A stretch of 64,000 bases of DNA from JBBQVS01 sp964657325 (lineage in GTDB: Bacteria > Chloroflexota > Ktedonobacteria > Ktedonobacterales > Ktedonobacteraceae): NCBI GenBank assembly GCA_964657325.1, contig CAZZVE010000003.1, positions 29,762 through 93,761 on the forward strand, written 5' to 3'. Below, piece by piece: positions 51,559 to 61,023 of the stretch. The notes under the pieces were generated by a model, which saw only the letters and a list, made by a program, of their open reading frames with translations, was not told where the DNA came from and ran no database searches. The translations under genes were made by a program, and so were the position numbers. How positions within the stretch are numbered: the first letter of the stretch is position 1; the number at the start of each line of letters is the position of its first letter.

Positions 51559-53784
51559 ATGGAACAGTTACGCATATATTTCTTTGGCACATTTCGCTTG
51601 TATCGGAATGGTGTGTTACTCTCCTCAAAAGATTGGCAAATACGCCACGCACGTCAACTATTCAAACTTCTGTTCACGGAGCGGAGCCACACTGTATCGG
51701 TAGATAAAGTCATTGACCTCTTATGGCCTTACTCTGCTGAACATGCGCATAAAACATTGCGTGGTGCAGTCAGCATTCTACGTACCGTTCTCGAACCTAC
51801 GCGCGCACCACAAGCACCTTCTCGTTTTGTTCCACGAGGTAGTACAGGCTATACGCTCTATTTACCTGATGACAATAGTGTGTGGATAGATGTTTTTGAA
51901 TTTGAACGCCTGCTAGAAAGTGCAACGATAGGACATGATAGCCCAAAGCGACGACGCGTGTTAGAGGCTGCGCTACAACTTTATACAGGGGATTATCTTG
52001 CGGAAGATGAGCAGGAAAGCTGGGCAATTGCTGAACGCGCTCGTCTGCGAGAACACTATTTCTCTGCTACACTCATTTTAATGGAGTCACAGCGCAAACT
52101 GGGATTACACAATGAGGTAATAAATGTTGGACGCAGGGCACTAAGCATTGATGTATGTCGTGAACCACTTTATCCTCTTATTATGTATAGTCAAGCCGCG
52201 CTGGGTGATACAGTTGGAGCACTGCAAACCTTTGAGCAGTGTCGGCAAGAATTACACAACCGGCTTGGCCTTGATCCGGCTCCACAGACATTAAAGCTTC
52301 ACACAGAACTCTTGCAAGGGGCTTTTCGTGCAAAAACAACTAAGGCTTCACAAAATGGTGTCAAACAAAATGTGCAATTAACACAACACACACCGAGCAC
52401 TGATCCACTTATGACTGTATCATCCCCTATTCAACGTTCGGCTTCACTTCTATTGGATAGACAAGAATGTTCGCTGGTTGCTCACAAAGAGCAGTGTGCA
52501 TGGCTGGTGCAACACCTACAAGCTTTGAAGGAAGAGAGGGCGCAAGAACAACGCGTTATTGCCTTAGCTGGCGAGATGGGTATAGGGAAAAGCTTTCTCT
52601 TACGGAACATACTTTCTTCTGCTCGGACGTTACAGATAACAACACTGAGTGCGACTTGTCAGGTAATAGAGCAGGGAGTGGCATTCGCAACACTTATCAC
52701 CATGATGAAAGCGTGGCTTAGCGGACTGCATAATGAGGATTTGAGTATGTTGCCACGTCCTACGCTTGCAACACTTGCTCATATCCTTCCTGAACTCCTT
52801 ACTCGTGTTCCCAATCTTGTTCCCACTGCATTTCTTTGTCCACAACAGATTCAAAACGCACTCATTGCGGCATTCGTAGATGGAATTACCGCACTTTGTG
52901 CACAACGTTCGTTGCTTGTTACTGTTGACGATGTGCAATGGGCCGACGAAGCATCGCTCATGGTTTTTCATCAACTAGCACAACATGAAGTAACGAATGC
53001 AGGAGAAGGCCGACTATGTTCGCTCCTTATCATCCTCGCGTATCGACCTGAAGATGTGCTAGAAAACGCACCACTTCATACTATGCTTCTCTCGTTTGGA
53101 CGCAACTCCTCTATTCAAACATTTCCGTTACAACGTTTTAATCGTAATGAGCTAGAAGCATATGTGCAGATGCACGATACCTCACACGTTCTTTCGCCAG
53201 ACGCACTCTATCAAGTAACACAGGGTAACGCGCTCTTTCTTACCGAAGCTGTACGTATGCTGATAGAGCAACGAGAGCACTATATACTGCTACAAAAATT
53301 GTATAAGCACAATCCTGTCATGAACGCGCTCCTGCACTCACAACCTGTTCATGATGCTGTACTCGCCCGCGTTACTCGCCTCCCTCAGCGAGCCATTGAA
53401 CTATTAGAATATGCTGCCGTCATTGGGCATCCTTTCCCGCCTGCCATGCTTATTCCTTGCCTTTCTTCAGAGGAGTACAAAGCACTCGATGTTCTGCTGG
53501 CACGTCAATTTTTATGTGAGCAGGACGGAGAGGAGCATACTGTTTATCTTATGTTTGTACATGAAGTTGTGGCACAGATTGTATACATGCACTGCTCCGC
53601 CCTAAAACGTTCACTGTTGCATCACTATATCGCGGAACAGTTGACACGTTACTACGCGAACGTAACCTATAAGCATGCCACTGAAATTGCCTTCCACTAT
53701 CGTTGTGCTGGTCCACAATATCAGACGCAAGCCTTACATTATGAGGTTCAGGTAGAAAACCACTTGACGCATATTGCCAAATGA
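51559..53784 (+). CDS. BTAD/SARP-type transcriptional regulator with AAA ATPase domain
   Basis: Protein of 741 residues. Residues 1-95 are an OmpR-type winged helix (RIYFFGTFRLYRNGVLLSSK, DLLWPYSAEHAHKTLRGAVS). Residues 105-255 are the BTAD helical repeats (DVFEFERLLE, LYTGDYLAEDEQESWA, EPLYPLIMYSQAALGDTVGA). The ATPase part has Walker A AGEMGIGKS (337-345) and Walker B LLVTVDDVQWADEAS (about 455-469). Relatives usually have a longer TPR tail and are near 1000 residues; this one stops just after HYRCAGPQYQTQALHYE, so it may be shortened. Divergent from hhyS, and a candidate regulator of the hydrogenase. Confidence 0.88.
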   Translation: MEQLRIYFFGTFRLYRNGVLLSSKDWQIRHARQLFKLLFTERSHTVSVDKVIDLLWPYSAEHAHKTLRGAVSILRTVLEPTRAPQAPSRFVPRGSTGYTLYLPDDNSVWIDVFEFERLLESATIGHDSPKRRRVLEAALQLYTGDYLAEDEQESWAIAERARLREHYFSATLILMESQRKLGLHNEVINVGRRALSIDVCREPLYPLIMYSQAALGDTVGALQTFEQCRQELHNRLGLDPAPQTLKLHTELLQGAFRAKTTKASQNGVKQNVQLTQHTPSTDPLMTVSSPIQRSASLLLDRQECSLVAHKEQCAWLVQHLQALKEERAQEQRVIALAGEMGIGKSFLLRNILSSARTLQITTLSATCQVIEQGVAFATLITMMKAWLSGLHNEDLSMLPRPTLATLAHILPELLTRVPNLVPTAFLCPQQIQNALIAAFVDGITALCAQRSLLVTVDDVQWADEASLMVFHQLAQHEVTNAGEGRLCSLLIILAYRPEDVLENAPLHTMLLSFGRNSSIQTFPLQRFNRNELEAYVQMHDTSHVLSPDALYQVTQGNALFLTEAVRMLIEQREHYILLQKLYKHNPVMNALLHSQPVHDAVLARVTRLPQRAIELLEYAAVIGHPFPPAMLIPCLSSEEYKALDVLLARQFLCEQDGEEHTVYLMFVHEVVAQIVYMHCSALKRSLLHHYIAEQLTRYYANVTYKHATEIAFHYRCAGPQYQTQALHYEVQVENHLTHIAK

Positions 53785-53871
53785 GGTAGTGAAAAAGAAT
53801 CAGTGCACAACGCGTTTATATGTGTATAATAGACGAGACTCCTAAGCATCTTTAGCAAACTAGGACAGATA

Positions 53872-54100
53872 TGTAGGGACCGATTATGCTGTTTGAAAAA
53901 TCCATTTGGAACTACAATGGACGCCCGCGAGGGGCTACCCTACTATACATGATGCGCGGAGCGCGTAAGAGCGTCGTATAGTAGGGTAGCCCCTCGCGGG
54001 CGTCCGTGTTTCTTATTCCCACGTTAATGTGTAAATGTGCATTAGCACGTCTTTGTTAGCATGTTAACTATTACGAGGACGCGAGAAATCGGTCCCTACA
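53872..54100. repeat. family A repeat interrupted by another inverted repeat
   Basis: Outer ends TGTAGGGACCGAT and GGACGCGAGAAATCGGTCCC(TACA). The inner element 53929-54005 has perfect 29-base arms (GGACGCCCGCGAGGGGCTAC to TATA). Occupies most of the gene-free stretch 53785-54213, directly downstream of the BTAD gene. Confidence 0.85.
53929..54005. repeat. inner inverted repeat nested in a family A element
   Basis: 77 bases: perfect 29-base arms around a short loop containing GCGCGGAGCGC. A related half, with TATAGTAGGGTAGCCCC and GGGCGTCCGTG, lies inside the repeat at 42510-42685. Confidence 0.8.
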
Positions 54101-54213
54101 GGGAAAATATCGGTGTTGTTTTGTTAAAGTTCGTCAGAAGGTTTCATTGAAAGAAGGAGCAATATTTCCATCTCTGGGGGAGATGTTTACTTGCATAGAA
54201 ATGGGGTATGCAC

Positions 54214-57200
54214 ATGACAGATAAGATTTCAGTGTTGCTCGTTGACGATCATGCTCTTGTACGACAAGGGATACGAGCATTTTTAGAGTTACAAGAGGAC
54301 TTGACGGTTCTAGGCGATGTAGATTCCGGCGAGGCTGCGGTCGAGATGGCAGCAGAACGTCTTCCTGATGTGGTACTTATGGATCTTGTAATGCCAGGTA
54401 TCGGAGGAATAGAGGCAACGCGGCAGGTAAAGCAGGTCAGTCCACATTCACAGGTTATTGTGCTCACTTCTTACTATGAAGATGAGTACATTTTCCCCGC
54501 GCTAGGTGCTGGCGCGCTTTCCTATGTTTTAAAGGACATTGGTTCTAACGAATTAGCCGACACGATCCGTAAGGCGGCGCAAGGTGAATCTATCTTGCAT
54601 CCACGGGTTGCCTCACGTGTGGTACAAGGGCTTCGAGGTAGCCTGAACGCGGTAGACAAACAACCCAGTTTTGGGGTCATCAAGGTACTTGCCGGTTCTC
54701 AGAAAAACACTATTATCCAGGTGAATAAAATCGTTACCACAATTGGGAGCGACTCCAATAACGATATTATTCTTGCCGACAAATCTGTACTCCCACATCA
54801 CGCCCGTATCCTACAAAGCAATCAGTCATGGAGTATCGAAACGGTGAACTTTGATGACACATTAGACGTGAACAAGCGGAATGTACAACATGCAGTGCTG
54901 CACGATTACGACATTGTTGGTATTGGAACGGAGACAACATTCATATTTCTGCTCAGCCTCTCATCGCAAGCACTAAGCAATTCTATCTCTCGCAATACTC
55001 AACCTCTTATAGATGAACAAGCATCTCCTGAAATTACACTACCACTTACTCCGGATAGCGTCGAACAACTACTCTCTGAGCAACCCTCTCCATCACACGA
55101 GCAAGATTTTCCACAGTTGGTTGCACCACAGAAGCGTATCAAAACGGATACCCTTCCTTCTTTACAACTTCATGCATTCCAAGAGACGAGTAACAATAGG
55201 ACACAGCAACGTGAGGAAGGGGACGGAACACTTGTGACGCCGATCTCAGAAATGGGCATGCCGTTTTTTGAAATCAGCAATAATACACAACAAGAAAGAA
55301 TAATATATCCACTTATCAGACATGTGACGAATGTAGGCCGTGATGCATCAAATGACCTTGTTCTCGACGAGAGCTATGTATCCAGTTTCCACGCGCAAAT
55401 TGTGTTTGATGAGAATCAGTTTGTCTTTATCCATCCGCATCCGTCCCGACAACGGACTCAAAATGGTGTGCTCTATCGAGGTCGTCAGATACTGGGAGAC
55501 GAAGTATTCCGCAAGCCTCTGGCTCGCGGCGACATTTTCCGTATTGGAGACGAGAGTGGTACGTTCGTCTCTCTTATCTATAATGATGGAAGTGGTACAT
55601 CGCAAGAGATGCTCCCAGAAATTCTTCCCATTCCACTGAATACTTCTGAAATTACAATTGGAAGACACGCTGATAATACTGTTGTTCTAAATCATCCGCA
55701 GGTTTCTAGCCATCACGCTCGTCTCGTGCAAGAAGAAGGCACATACCGTATTGTCGATCTAAATAGTACCAATCATGTCTATGTCAATGCTCTACTTATA
55801 AAGAGCCAACTTCTCAAGCGTGATGACGAGGTACGAATTGGTCCATATAAGCTAACCTTTACTGGATCAGAGTTGACGCAACATGATGAGAGTAACGGTA
55901 TTAATGTCAATGCGCTTCACCTCAAAAAGGTAGGTAATAAGCAGGCGGTTCTGCTCGACGATATCTCGCTCTTCATTCCAGCACGAAAATTTGTGGCACT
56001 CGTGGGTGGTTCTGGTGCTGGAAAATCGACATTGATGGATGCGCTGAACGGTTTAAGACCTGCTCAGGAAGGGAAAGTTTTCTACAACGGTCAGGATTAC
56101 TATCATAATCCTGCCATCTTCAGTAGACAGTTGGGCTATGTGCCACAGGACGATATTGTGCATCGGGACTTAACTGTTGAGCGTGCGCTCTTCTACGCGG
56201 CAAGGATGCGTCTGCCGGAAGACTTCACAAATGAACAAATTGCACAGCGCATTGACGAAGTGCTTGACGATGTAGATATGCAAGAGCGACGCCATTTGCG
56301 CATTAGCACGCTGTCTGGTGGACAAAGGAAACGCGTCTCTATCGCCTTAGAACTACTGAGCAAGCCCAGTATTTTCTTTCTCGACGAGCCAACTTCAGGT
56401 CTTGATCCAGGACTGGATCGCAAGATGATGTTTCTTTTGCGTAAACTGGCCGACAAGGGACATACCGTTATTCTGGTTACTCATGCCACAAGCAATATCA
56501 ATACCTGCGATTATGTCTGTTTTCTTGCTCAAGGTGGTCGGTTAGTCTACTTCGGCCCACCTAGTGAAGCAAGGACATTCTTTGGGAAAGCTGATTTCGC
56601 AGAGATTTATGCTATTCTGGAACCCACTCACGAGAATCCTAAAGCTCCTAAAGAGGCTGAGGCGCGTTTTAAAGTATCACAGGACTACCAGAGTTATGTG
56701 GCTGAACCTATCAATGAAGTTCCAGTTAAGGATGGCAAACCACTTCAACAGCAGAAAAAGCGCAAGAAGGTGAAGCGTGCTAATCCGTGGAAGCAATTCG
56801 TGCTGCTCTCCTTGCGTTATCTCGAACTCCTCAAGAATGATCCCGGCAATTTGCTTATTTTGCTTTTACAAGCACCTGTCGTTGCGTTACTCCTGCTTTT
56901 ACTTGTGAAATATGAGGTAGGAACGAATGTATTTAATGCTACCACTATTACAAAGTGCCCAACAGCCGCGACCATTCTCACGACCACTGGTTTACCTGTG
57001 ATTCCAGGCCCTGTCAACCCGGTTGTATCAAATGATTGTAAACGCGTTAGCGATTTTCTTAAAAATGATCCACAAGGAAAGGCGTATGCCGCAAAACAAG
57101 AAGGTGAAAATGCTGCGTTACAGAGTTTCATCGCTATAGGTTCGGGTGCGGACGCGCAGAAGGTCTTGTTTATCATGGCGTTTACGGCTGTGCTATTTGG

Positions 57201-57828
57201 ATCAGTAAACGCGGCACGCGAAATTGTTAAAGAGGAACCTATTTACCGACGCGAACGAGCTGTGAACCTGTATATTCTACCCTACATGTTCTCAAAGATT
57301 ACCGCACTCACTCTCCTAAGCCTATTACAAACGGCAATGCTTGTTCTTATTGTCAATATCGTTGTGCCCTTCCAACAAGGCTTGTTGCTGCCCGCGCTCC
57401 TCGAAGTCTACATCACGATGGCTCTCACCGCGATTACGGGTTTGATGCTGGGATTGGCCGTTTCTGCCATTGCTCCTAATACTGATCGAGCGGCGAGCTT
57501 TGTTCCTATCATTCTCATTCCACAGGTGATCTTTTCGGGAACGGTCTTTGCCTTTAAGGATTGGTTCACACAAATTATATCCCTTTTCTTTGCATCACGC
57601 TGGTCTATGGCAGCATTAGGTTCATCAATTGGTTTGCATAGCGATAAGATAGGGGGAGATAAAATTTATGGGAATAACTATATCTATCATGGCTTTCTCT
57701 TCTCAACCTACAGTCAAGCTGATGCTATAAATTATTTACTGCTTATGTGGGGGGCATTAGCGATAATGATTGTACTTTTTGCTTGCGTGATTGGAATATT
57801 TCTCAAGAGAAAAGATATTCGATCATAG
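54214..57828 (+). CDS. receiver domain - three FHA domains - ABC ATPase - ABC2 permease fusion
   Basis: Single protein of 1204 residues (ATG 54214 chosen, GGGG about 7 bases upstream; ATG 54208 is an alternative). Residues 4-120: response-regulator receiver with acidic pair Asp11/Asp12, phospho-acceptor Asp57 in VVLMDLVMPG, Thr85 and Lys107. No HTH follows. FHA-like phosphopeptide-binding domains at about 155-245 (IGSDSNNDIILA, PHHAR), 355-455 (VGRDASNDLVLD, SFHAQ) and 470-552 (IGRHADNTVVLN, SHHARLV, NSTNHVYVN). ABC ATPase of the ABCG type at 560-800: Walker A GGSGAGKST (598-606), signature LSGGQ (700-704), Walker B FFLDEPTSGLDP. ABC2 membrane domain with six helices from about 870. Likely an exporter controlled by both His-Asp and Ser/Thr phosphorylation; substrate unknown. 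Confidence 0.9.
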   Translation: MTDKISVLLVDDHALVRQGIRAFLELQEDLTVLGDVDSGEAAVEMAAERLPDVVLMDLVMPGIGGIEATRQVKQVSPHSQVIVLTSYYEDEYIFPALGAGALSYVLKDIGSNELADTIRKAAQGESILHPRVASRVVQGLRGSLNAVDKQPSFGVIKVLAGSQKNTIIQVNKIVTTIGSDSNNDIILADKSVLPHHARILQSNQSWSIETVNFDDTLDVNKRNVQHAVLHDYDIVGIGTETTFIFLLSLSSQALSNSISRNTQPLIDEQASPEITLPLTPDSVEQLLSEQPSPSHEQDFPQLVAPQKRIKTDTLPSLQLHAFQETSNNRTQQREEGDGTLVTPISEMGMPFFEISNNTQQERIIYPLIRHVTNVGRDASNDLVLDESYVSSFHAQIVFDENQFVFIHPHPSRQRTQNGVLYRGRQILGDEVFRKPLARGDIFRIGDESGTFVSLIYNDGSGTSQEMLPEILPIPLNTSEITIGRHADNTVVLNHPQVSSHHARLVQEEGTYRIVDLNSTNHVYVNALLIKSQLLKRDDEVRIGPYKLTFTGSELTQHDESNGINVNALHLKKVGNKQAVLLDDISLFIPARKFVALVGGSGAGKSTLMDALNGLRPAQEGKVFYNGQDYYHNPAIFSRQLGYVPQDDIVHRDLTVERALFYAARMRLPEDFTNEQIAQRIDEVLDDVDMQERRHLRISTLSGGQRKRVSIALELLSKPSIFFLDEPTSGLDPGLDRKMMFLLRKLADKGHTVILVTHATSNINTCDYVCFLAQGGRLVYFGPPSEARTFFGKADFAEIYAILEPTHENPKAPKEAEARFKVSQDYQSYVAEPINEVPVKDGKPLQQQKKRKKVKRANPWKQFVLLSLRYLELLKNDPGNLLILLLQAPVVALLLLLLVKYEVGTNVFNATTITKCPTAATILTTTGLPVIPGPVNPVVSNDCKRVSDFLKNDPQGKAYAAKQEGENAALQSFIAIGSGADAQKVLFIMAFTAVLFGSVNAAREIVKEEPIYRRERAVNLYILPYMFSKITALTLLSLLQTAMLVLIVNIVVPFQQGLLLPALLEVYITMALTAITGLMLGLAVSAIAPNTDRAASFVPIILIPQVIFSGTVFAFKDWFTQIISLFFASRWSMAALGSSIGLHSDKIGGDKIYGNNYIYHGFLFSTYSQADAINYLLLMWGALAIMIVLFACVIGIFLKRKDIRS

Positions 57829-57899
57829 AAGCTGTTTTGCTGCCTTCAACCTGAATGTCTCCTGGTGCGTGATACACTAGAGACGGTTAACAATGTATC

Positions 57900-57944
57900 T
57901 CGCGCAATAAATTGCGCCTCGGACGCGATAAATCTGGTCCCTAC
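57900..57944. repeat. solo right half of a family A repeat
   Basis: CGCGCAATAAATTGCGCCTC followed by GGACGCGATAAATCTGGTCC(CTACA) resembles the right half of 25657-25760. No left partner is recognisable. It forms the leader just before pgi. Confidence 0.65.
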
Positions 57945-57965
57945 ATCAGAAGGAGCATACTATCT

Positions 57966-59603
57966 ATGGCTATTGATACAACTGCGCTGACGCAGCGTAC
58001 AACCTGGAAAGCATTAGAAGACCATTTTCAGAAGGTGCGTGATATCCATCTACGCACACTGTTTGCTGACGACCCAAAGCGGGGCGAGCATTTCTCGCTT
58101 GAGGCCGAAGGAATCTATTTAGACTACTCGAAAAATCGTATTACTGATGAAACACTACAACTCCTGCTTGCGTTAGCTGAATCGTCGGGTCTCCGTGAGC
58201 GTATCGACGCAATGTTTAGAGGCGACAAAATCAACGTCACCGAGAACCGCGCCGTGCTGCACGTGGCCTTGCGTGCGCCAAAAGACGAGACGATTATGGT
58301 TGATGGCGAGAACGTCGTCCCTGGCGTTCATGCCGTCCTCGACAAGATGGCGAACTTCTCCAATCGCATCCGCAGTGGTGAATGGAAAGGCTATACGGGC
58401 AAGCGTATCCGCAATATCATCAATATCGGTATCGGTGGCTCAGACCTAGGCCCACACATGGCCTATGCCGCGTTGCGCTATTACAGTGATCGCAATATTA
58501 CAGCACGCTTCGTGTCTAACGTGGATGGGACGGATTTCGTTGAGGCGACCCGTGATCTCGATCCGGCCGAAACTCTCTTTATTGTCTCATCAAAGACCTT
58601 CACTACATTAGAAACGCTCACAAATGCGCGTTCCGCACGCGACTGGTGTGTTCGAGCATTGGGAAGCGAAGATGCGGTTGCTAAGCACTTTGTCGCTGTT
58701 TCAACGAATCCAAAAGAGGTTGCTAAGTTCGGTATTGATACTGAGAATATGTTCGAGTTTAGTGATTGGGTTGGCGGTCGCTACTCCTATGACTCGGCAA
58801 TCGGGCTTTCGCTCATGGTTGCGATTGGGCCAGAGCAATTTGGTCAGATGCTGGTGGGCTTCCACGCAATGGACGAGCACTTCCGCACAGCACCATTCGA
58901 GCATAATCTGCCTGTGCTGCTGGGCTTAATTGGCATCTGGTACAATAACTTTTTTGGCGCGCAAACGGTAGCTGTTCTGCCCTATGACCAGTACCTTGAA
59001 TACCTCAGCTCCTACTTACAACAATTAGACATGGAGAGTGATGGTAAGCATGTTGACCTGGAAGGGAAAACCGTCAACTACCAGACAGGCCCGATCATCT
59101 GGGGACAACCCGGCACCAATGGACAACATGCCTTTTACCAGCTTATTCACCAAGGCACAAAGCTCATTCCGTGCGATTTCATTGGCTTTGAGCACTCGCT
59201 GAACAATCTGTCCCCGCATCACGACCTGCTCATGGCAAACTTTTTTGCGCAGACCGAAGCTCTTGCTTTCGGCAAGACGGCGGAGGAAGTCGCAGCCGAC
59301 GGCGTAGCTGCCGCTCAAGTGCCGCACCGCACTTTTGAGGGCAATCACCCAACCAATACTATTCTCGCTGAGCGTCTTACGCCTGAACTCCTGGGCAAAT
59401 TGGTTGCGCTCTACGAGCATAAAGTCTTCACGCAAGGCACTATCTGGAACATCAACTCATTCGATCAATGGGGCGTCGAGCTTGGCAAGGTGCTTGCCAC
59501 ACGCATCATTCCTGAGTTACAGAACGCTGAGGAACCGAATCTGACACATGATAGCTCCACCAATGCGTTGATTGAACGCTATCGCAAAGCGAATGGTCGG
59601 TAG
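57966..59603 (+). CDS. pgi: glucose-6-phosphate isomerase
   Basis: Interconverts glucose-6-phosphate and fructose-6-phosphate in glycolysis/gluconeogenesis. The 545-residue protein is of the long (E. coli/eukaryote) type: IRNIINIGIGGSDLGPHMAY, VSNVDGTDFVEATRDLDPAE, SSKTFTTLETLTNA, GGRYSYDSAIGLSLMVAIGP, LPYDQYLEYLSSYLQQLDME and the end block GVELGKVLATRI. AGAAGGAG precedes ATG 57966. Stands alone. Its product is also the substrate of Fgd-type enzymes like the one at 24629. Confidence 0.97.
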   Translation: MAIDTTALTQRTTWKALEDHFQKVRDIHLRTLFADDPKRGEHFSLEAEGIYLDYSKNRITDETLQLLLALAESSGLRERIDAMFRGDKINVTENRAVLHVALRAPKDETIMVDGENVVPGVHAVLDKMANFSNRIRSGEWKGYTGKRIRNIINIGIGGSDLGPHMAYAALRYYSDRNITARFVSNVDGTDFVEATRDLDPAETLFIVSSKTFTTLETLTNARSARDWCVRALGSEDAVAKHFVAVSTNPKEVAKFGIDTENMFEFSDWVGGRYSYDSAIGLSLMVAIGPEQFGQMLVGFHAMDEHFRTAPFEHNLPVLLGLIGIWYNNFFGAQTVAVLPYDQYLEYLSSYLQQLDMESDGKHVDLEGKTVNYQTGPIIWGQPGTNGQHAFYQLIHQGTKLIPCDFIGFEHSLNNLSPHHDLLMANFFAQTEALAFGKTAEEVAADGVAAAQVPHRTFEGNHPTNTILAERLTPELLGKLVALYEHKVFTQGTIWNINSFDQWGVELGKVLATRIIPELQNAEEPNLTHDSSTNALIERYRKANGR

Positions 59604-59634
59604 ATAAGAAATAAGGGATATTCATCCGATACTA

Positions 59635-59668
59635 AAGCCAGGGCGCCCGCAAGGGGACGCCCTGGCTT
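59635..59668. terminator. hairpin between pgi and the convergent esterase, family D-like
   Basis: AAGCCAGGGCG/CGCCCTGGCTT with a 12-base loop (CCCGCAAGGGGA), then CTTATTT. The core GGGCGCCCGCAAGGGGA recalls repeat family D. Serves both convergent genes. Confidence 0.75.
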
Positions 59669-59673
59669 CTTAT

Positions 59674-60426
59674 TTACGTATGTGATTTGATAAACTCGAC
59701 AGCTTTTTGTATAATCAGGTCTTTGTCGTTGTCCAGCGTGGCGACGTGATAGGAATTTTCTAGCCACACAATCTGCTTATCCTGGCTAGACACTTTTTGT
59801 AGAATGTACTCGGCGTTCATCGGCGGCACAACATGGTCTTCACGTGAAACCATAATAAGCGCAGGACAGGTGATACGCGGTAGCAGGTCATCCGTTACTT
59901 TCGTCAATGCGAAAAGCTCTTTGACTGTTGGCACAGGAACGACTGGATAGGCTAGTTCTTTCGCGGTAGGGTCTTTGATGTCGCTACCTATTCCCGCTAC
60001 CTCGGCTGGTCCGTTCGCCATATACGCGAGTGATGCAAGGTCGGGGTTGTTGCTAGAGATCAGGGCATTGATGGGCAGAATGCCTTTAAACACACTTGGA
60101 TATTGACCCGCCATAAATAGAGTGAGTGTGCCACCCATCGACAAACCCGTCATAAATAGAGTATCACAACGCTCCTGAAGCCATGACATTGCCTGTTCTA
60201 GGTCCCGAATCCAGTCGCTCGCGGTACTTGTTGCCATATCAGCAGGAGTCGTGCCATGTCCCTTGAGACGTGGTAGAGCAACTGTGAAGCCTGCCTTCGC
60301 AAGTCCCTCAGCATAATAATGCATACTTTGTGGACTACCAGTATAACCATGCGATACGAGAACTCCTATTTTGCCGTTCTCGGCGTAAAACGGCTCTGCA
60401 CCAGGAAGTACGTTGGTCTCGCTCAT
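59674..60426 (-). CDS. alpha/beta-hydrolase, Est30-type carboxylesterase/monoacylglycerol lipase
   Basis: Serine hydrolase of 250 residues from ATG 60426 (AAAGGAG upstream). HGYTGSPQSMHYYAEGLAKA contains the oxyanion His-Gly; nucleophile Ser96 is in TGLSMGGTLTLF; Asp in MVSREDHVVPP; His in NSYHVATLDND. These match the small thermostable esterases of the Est30 group acting on short acyl esters or monoacylglycerol. No signal sequence, so cytoplasmic. Confidence 0.93.
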   Translation of the reverse strand: MSETNVLPGAEPFYAENGKIGVLVSHGYTGSPQSMHYYAEGLAKAGFTVALPRLKGHGTTPADMATSTASDWIRDLEQAMSWLQERCDTLFMTGLSMGGTLTLFMAGQYPSVFKGILPINALISSNNPDLASLAYMANGPAEVAGIGSDIKDPTAKELAYPVVPVPTVKELFALTKVTDDLLPRITCPALIMVSREDHVVPPMNAEYILQKVSSQDKQIVWLENSYHVATLDNDKDLIIQKAVEFIKSHT

Positions 60427-60663
60427 TACAAAATCTCCTTTGACTATCATATGCTGAATTGAACCTTCTCAACAAAAGACGACTTTTATTATACCGCACA
60501 GTGTTTTATCTTGTTGCGTCTAGCAGATGCTTCGTGTAAGATAGCACTATATAGCGGGGGTCAAGCAATCCCCTCATATCCTTACGTTAACGTTTATGGG
60601 GGAGACTGCAAGGGTCTTCCTGCTCTTCTCAAAAGGAATATGTGTTAGATCACCTAAAGAAAG

Positions 60664-61014
60664 ATGAAGAAAATACTTATGGAGACAATTTCACTCGAAT
60701 TTCTTTCCGATACACAGGAACATCTTAAAACGCTTGAGCAGCAACTAAAGCATATTCATGGTGTGCATGTTGATCTTGTGGAGCCACGTGATACGACTGC
60801 ACCCGCCCTTGTAGGTGTGAGTATCAACGCAAGTGTGGCAGAGGCGACTCAGAACGTCGCACAAACACTGTACGGTTTTCTGCGCGAGGATCAGAGCGCA
60901 CACGGTCAAAAGAAAATTTATTTGGTCACTATCGAGGGGAACCGCGTAGATATAGAAAACTTGCCTGTTGAGGATATCTATAAGATCATCGTGACGGCAG
61001 AGGAAGGGCAATAA
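60664..61014 (+). CDS. small protein resembling effector-associated (EACC1-like) components
   Basis: Protein of 116 residues. Helical first third (LEFLSDTQEHLKTLEQQLKH), then a strand-helix-strand unit: LVGVSINASVAEATQNVAQT, LYGFLRED, KKIYLVTIEGNRVDIENLPV. This layout recalls the EACC1 domain of bacterial conflict-type loci, which pairs with a variable effector; the likeness is weak and from memory. The next gene starts 9 bases later, so the two are cotranscribed. Confidence 0.6.
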   Translation: MKKILMETISLEFLSDTQEHLKTLEQQLKHIHGVHVDLVEPRDTTAPALVGVSINASVAEATQNVAQTLYGFLREDQSAHGQKKIYLVTIEGNRVDIENLPVEDIYKIIVTAEEGQ

Positions 61015-61023
61015 CGAGCGACG

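Noticed and set aside
53785..53871. Continuation of the BTAD regulator in another frame after 53784
   Set aside because: I saw no TPR-like sequence in the other frames before the repeat element, so a simple frameshift is not supported; a true shortening remains possible.
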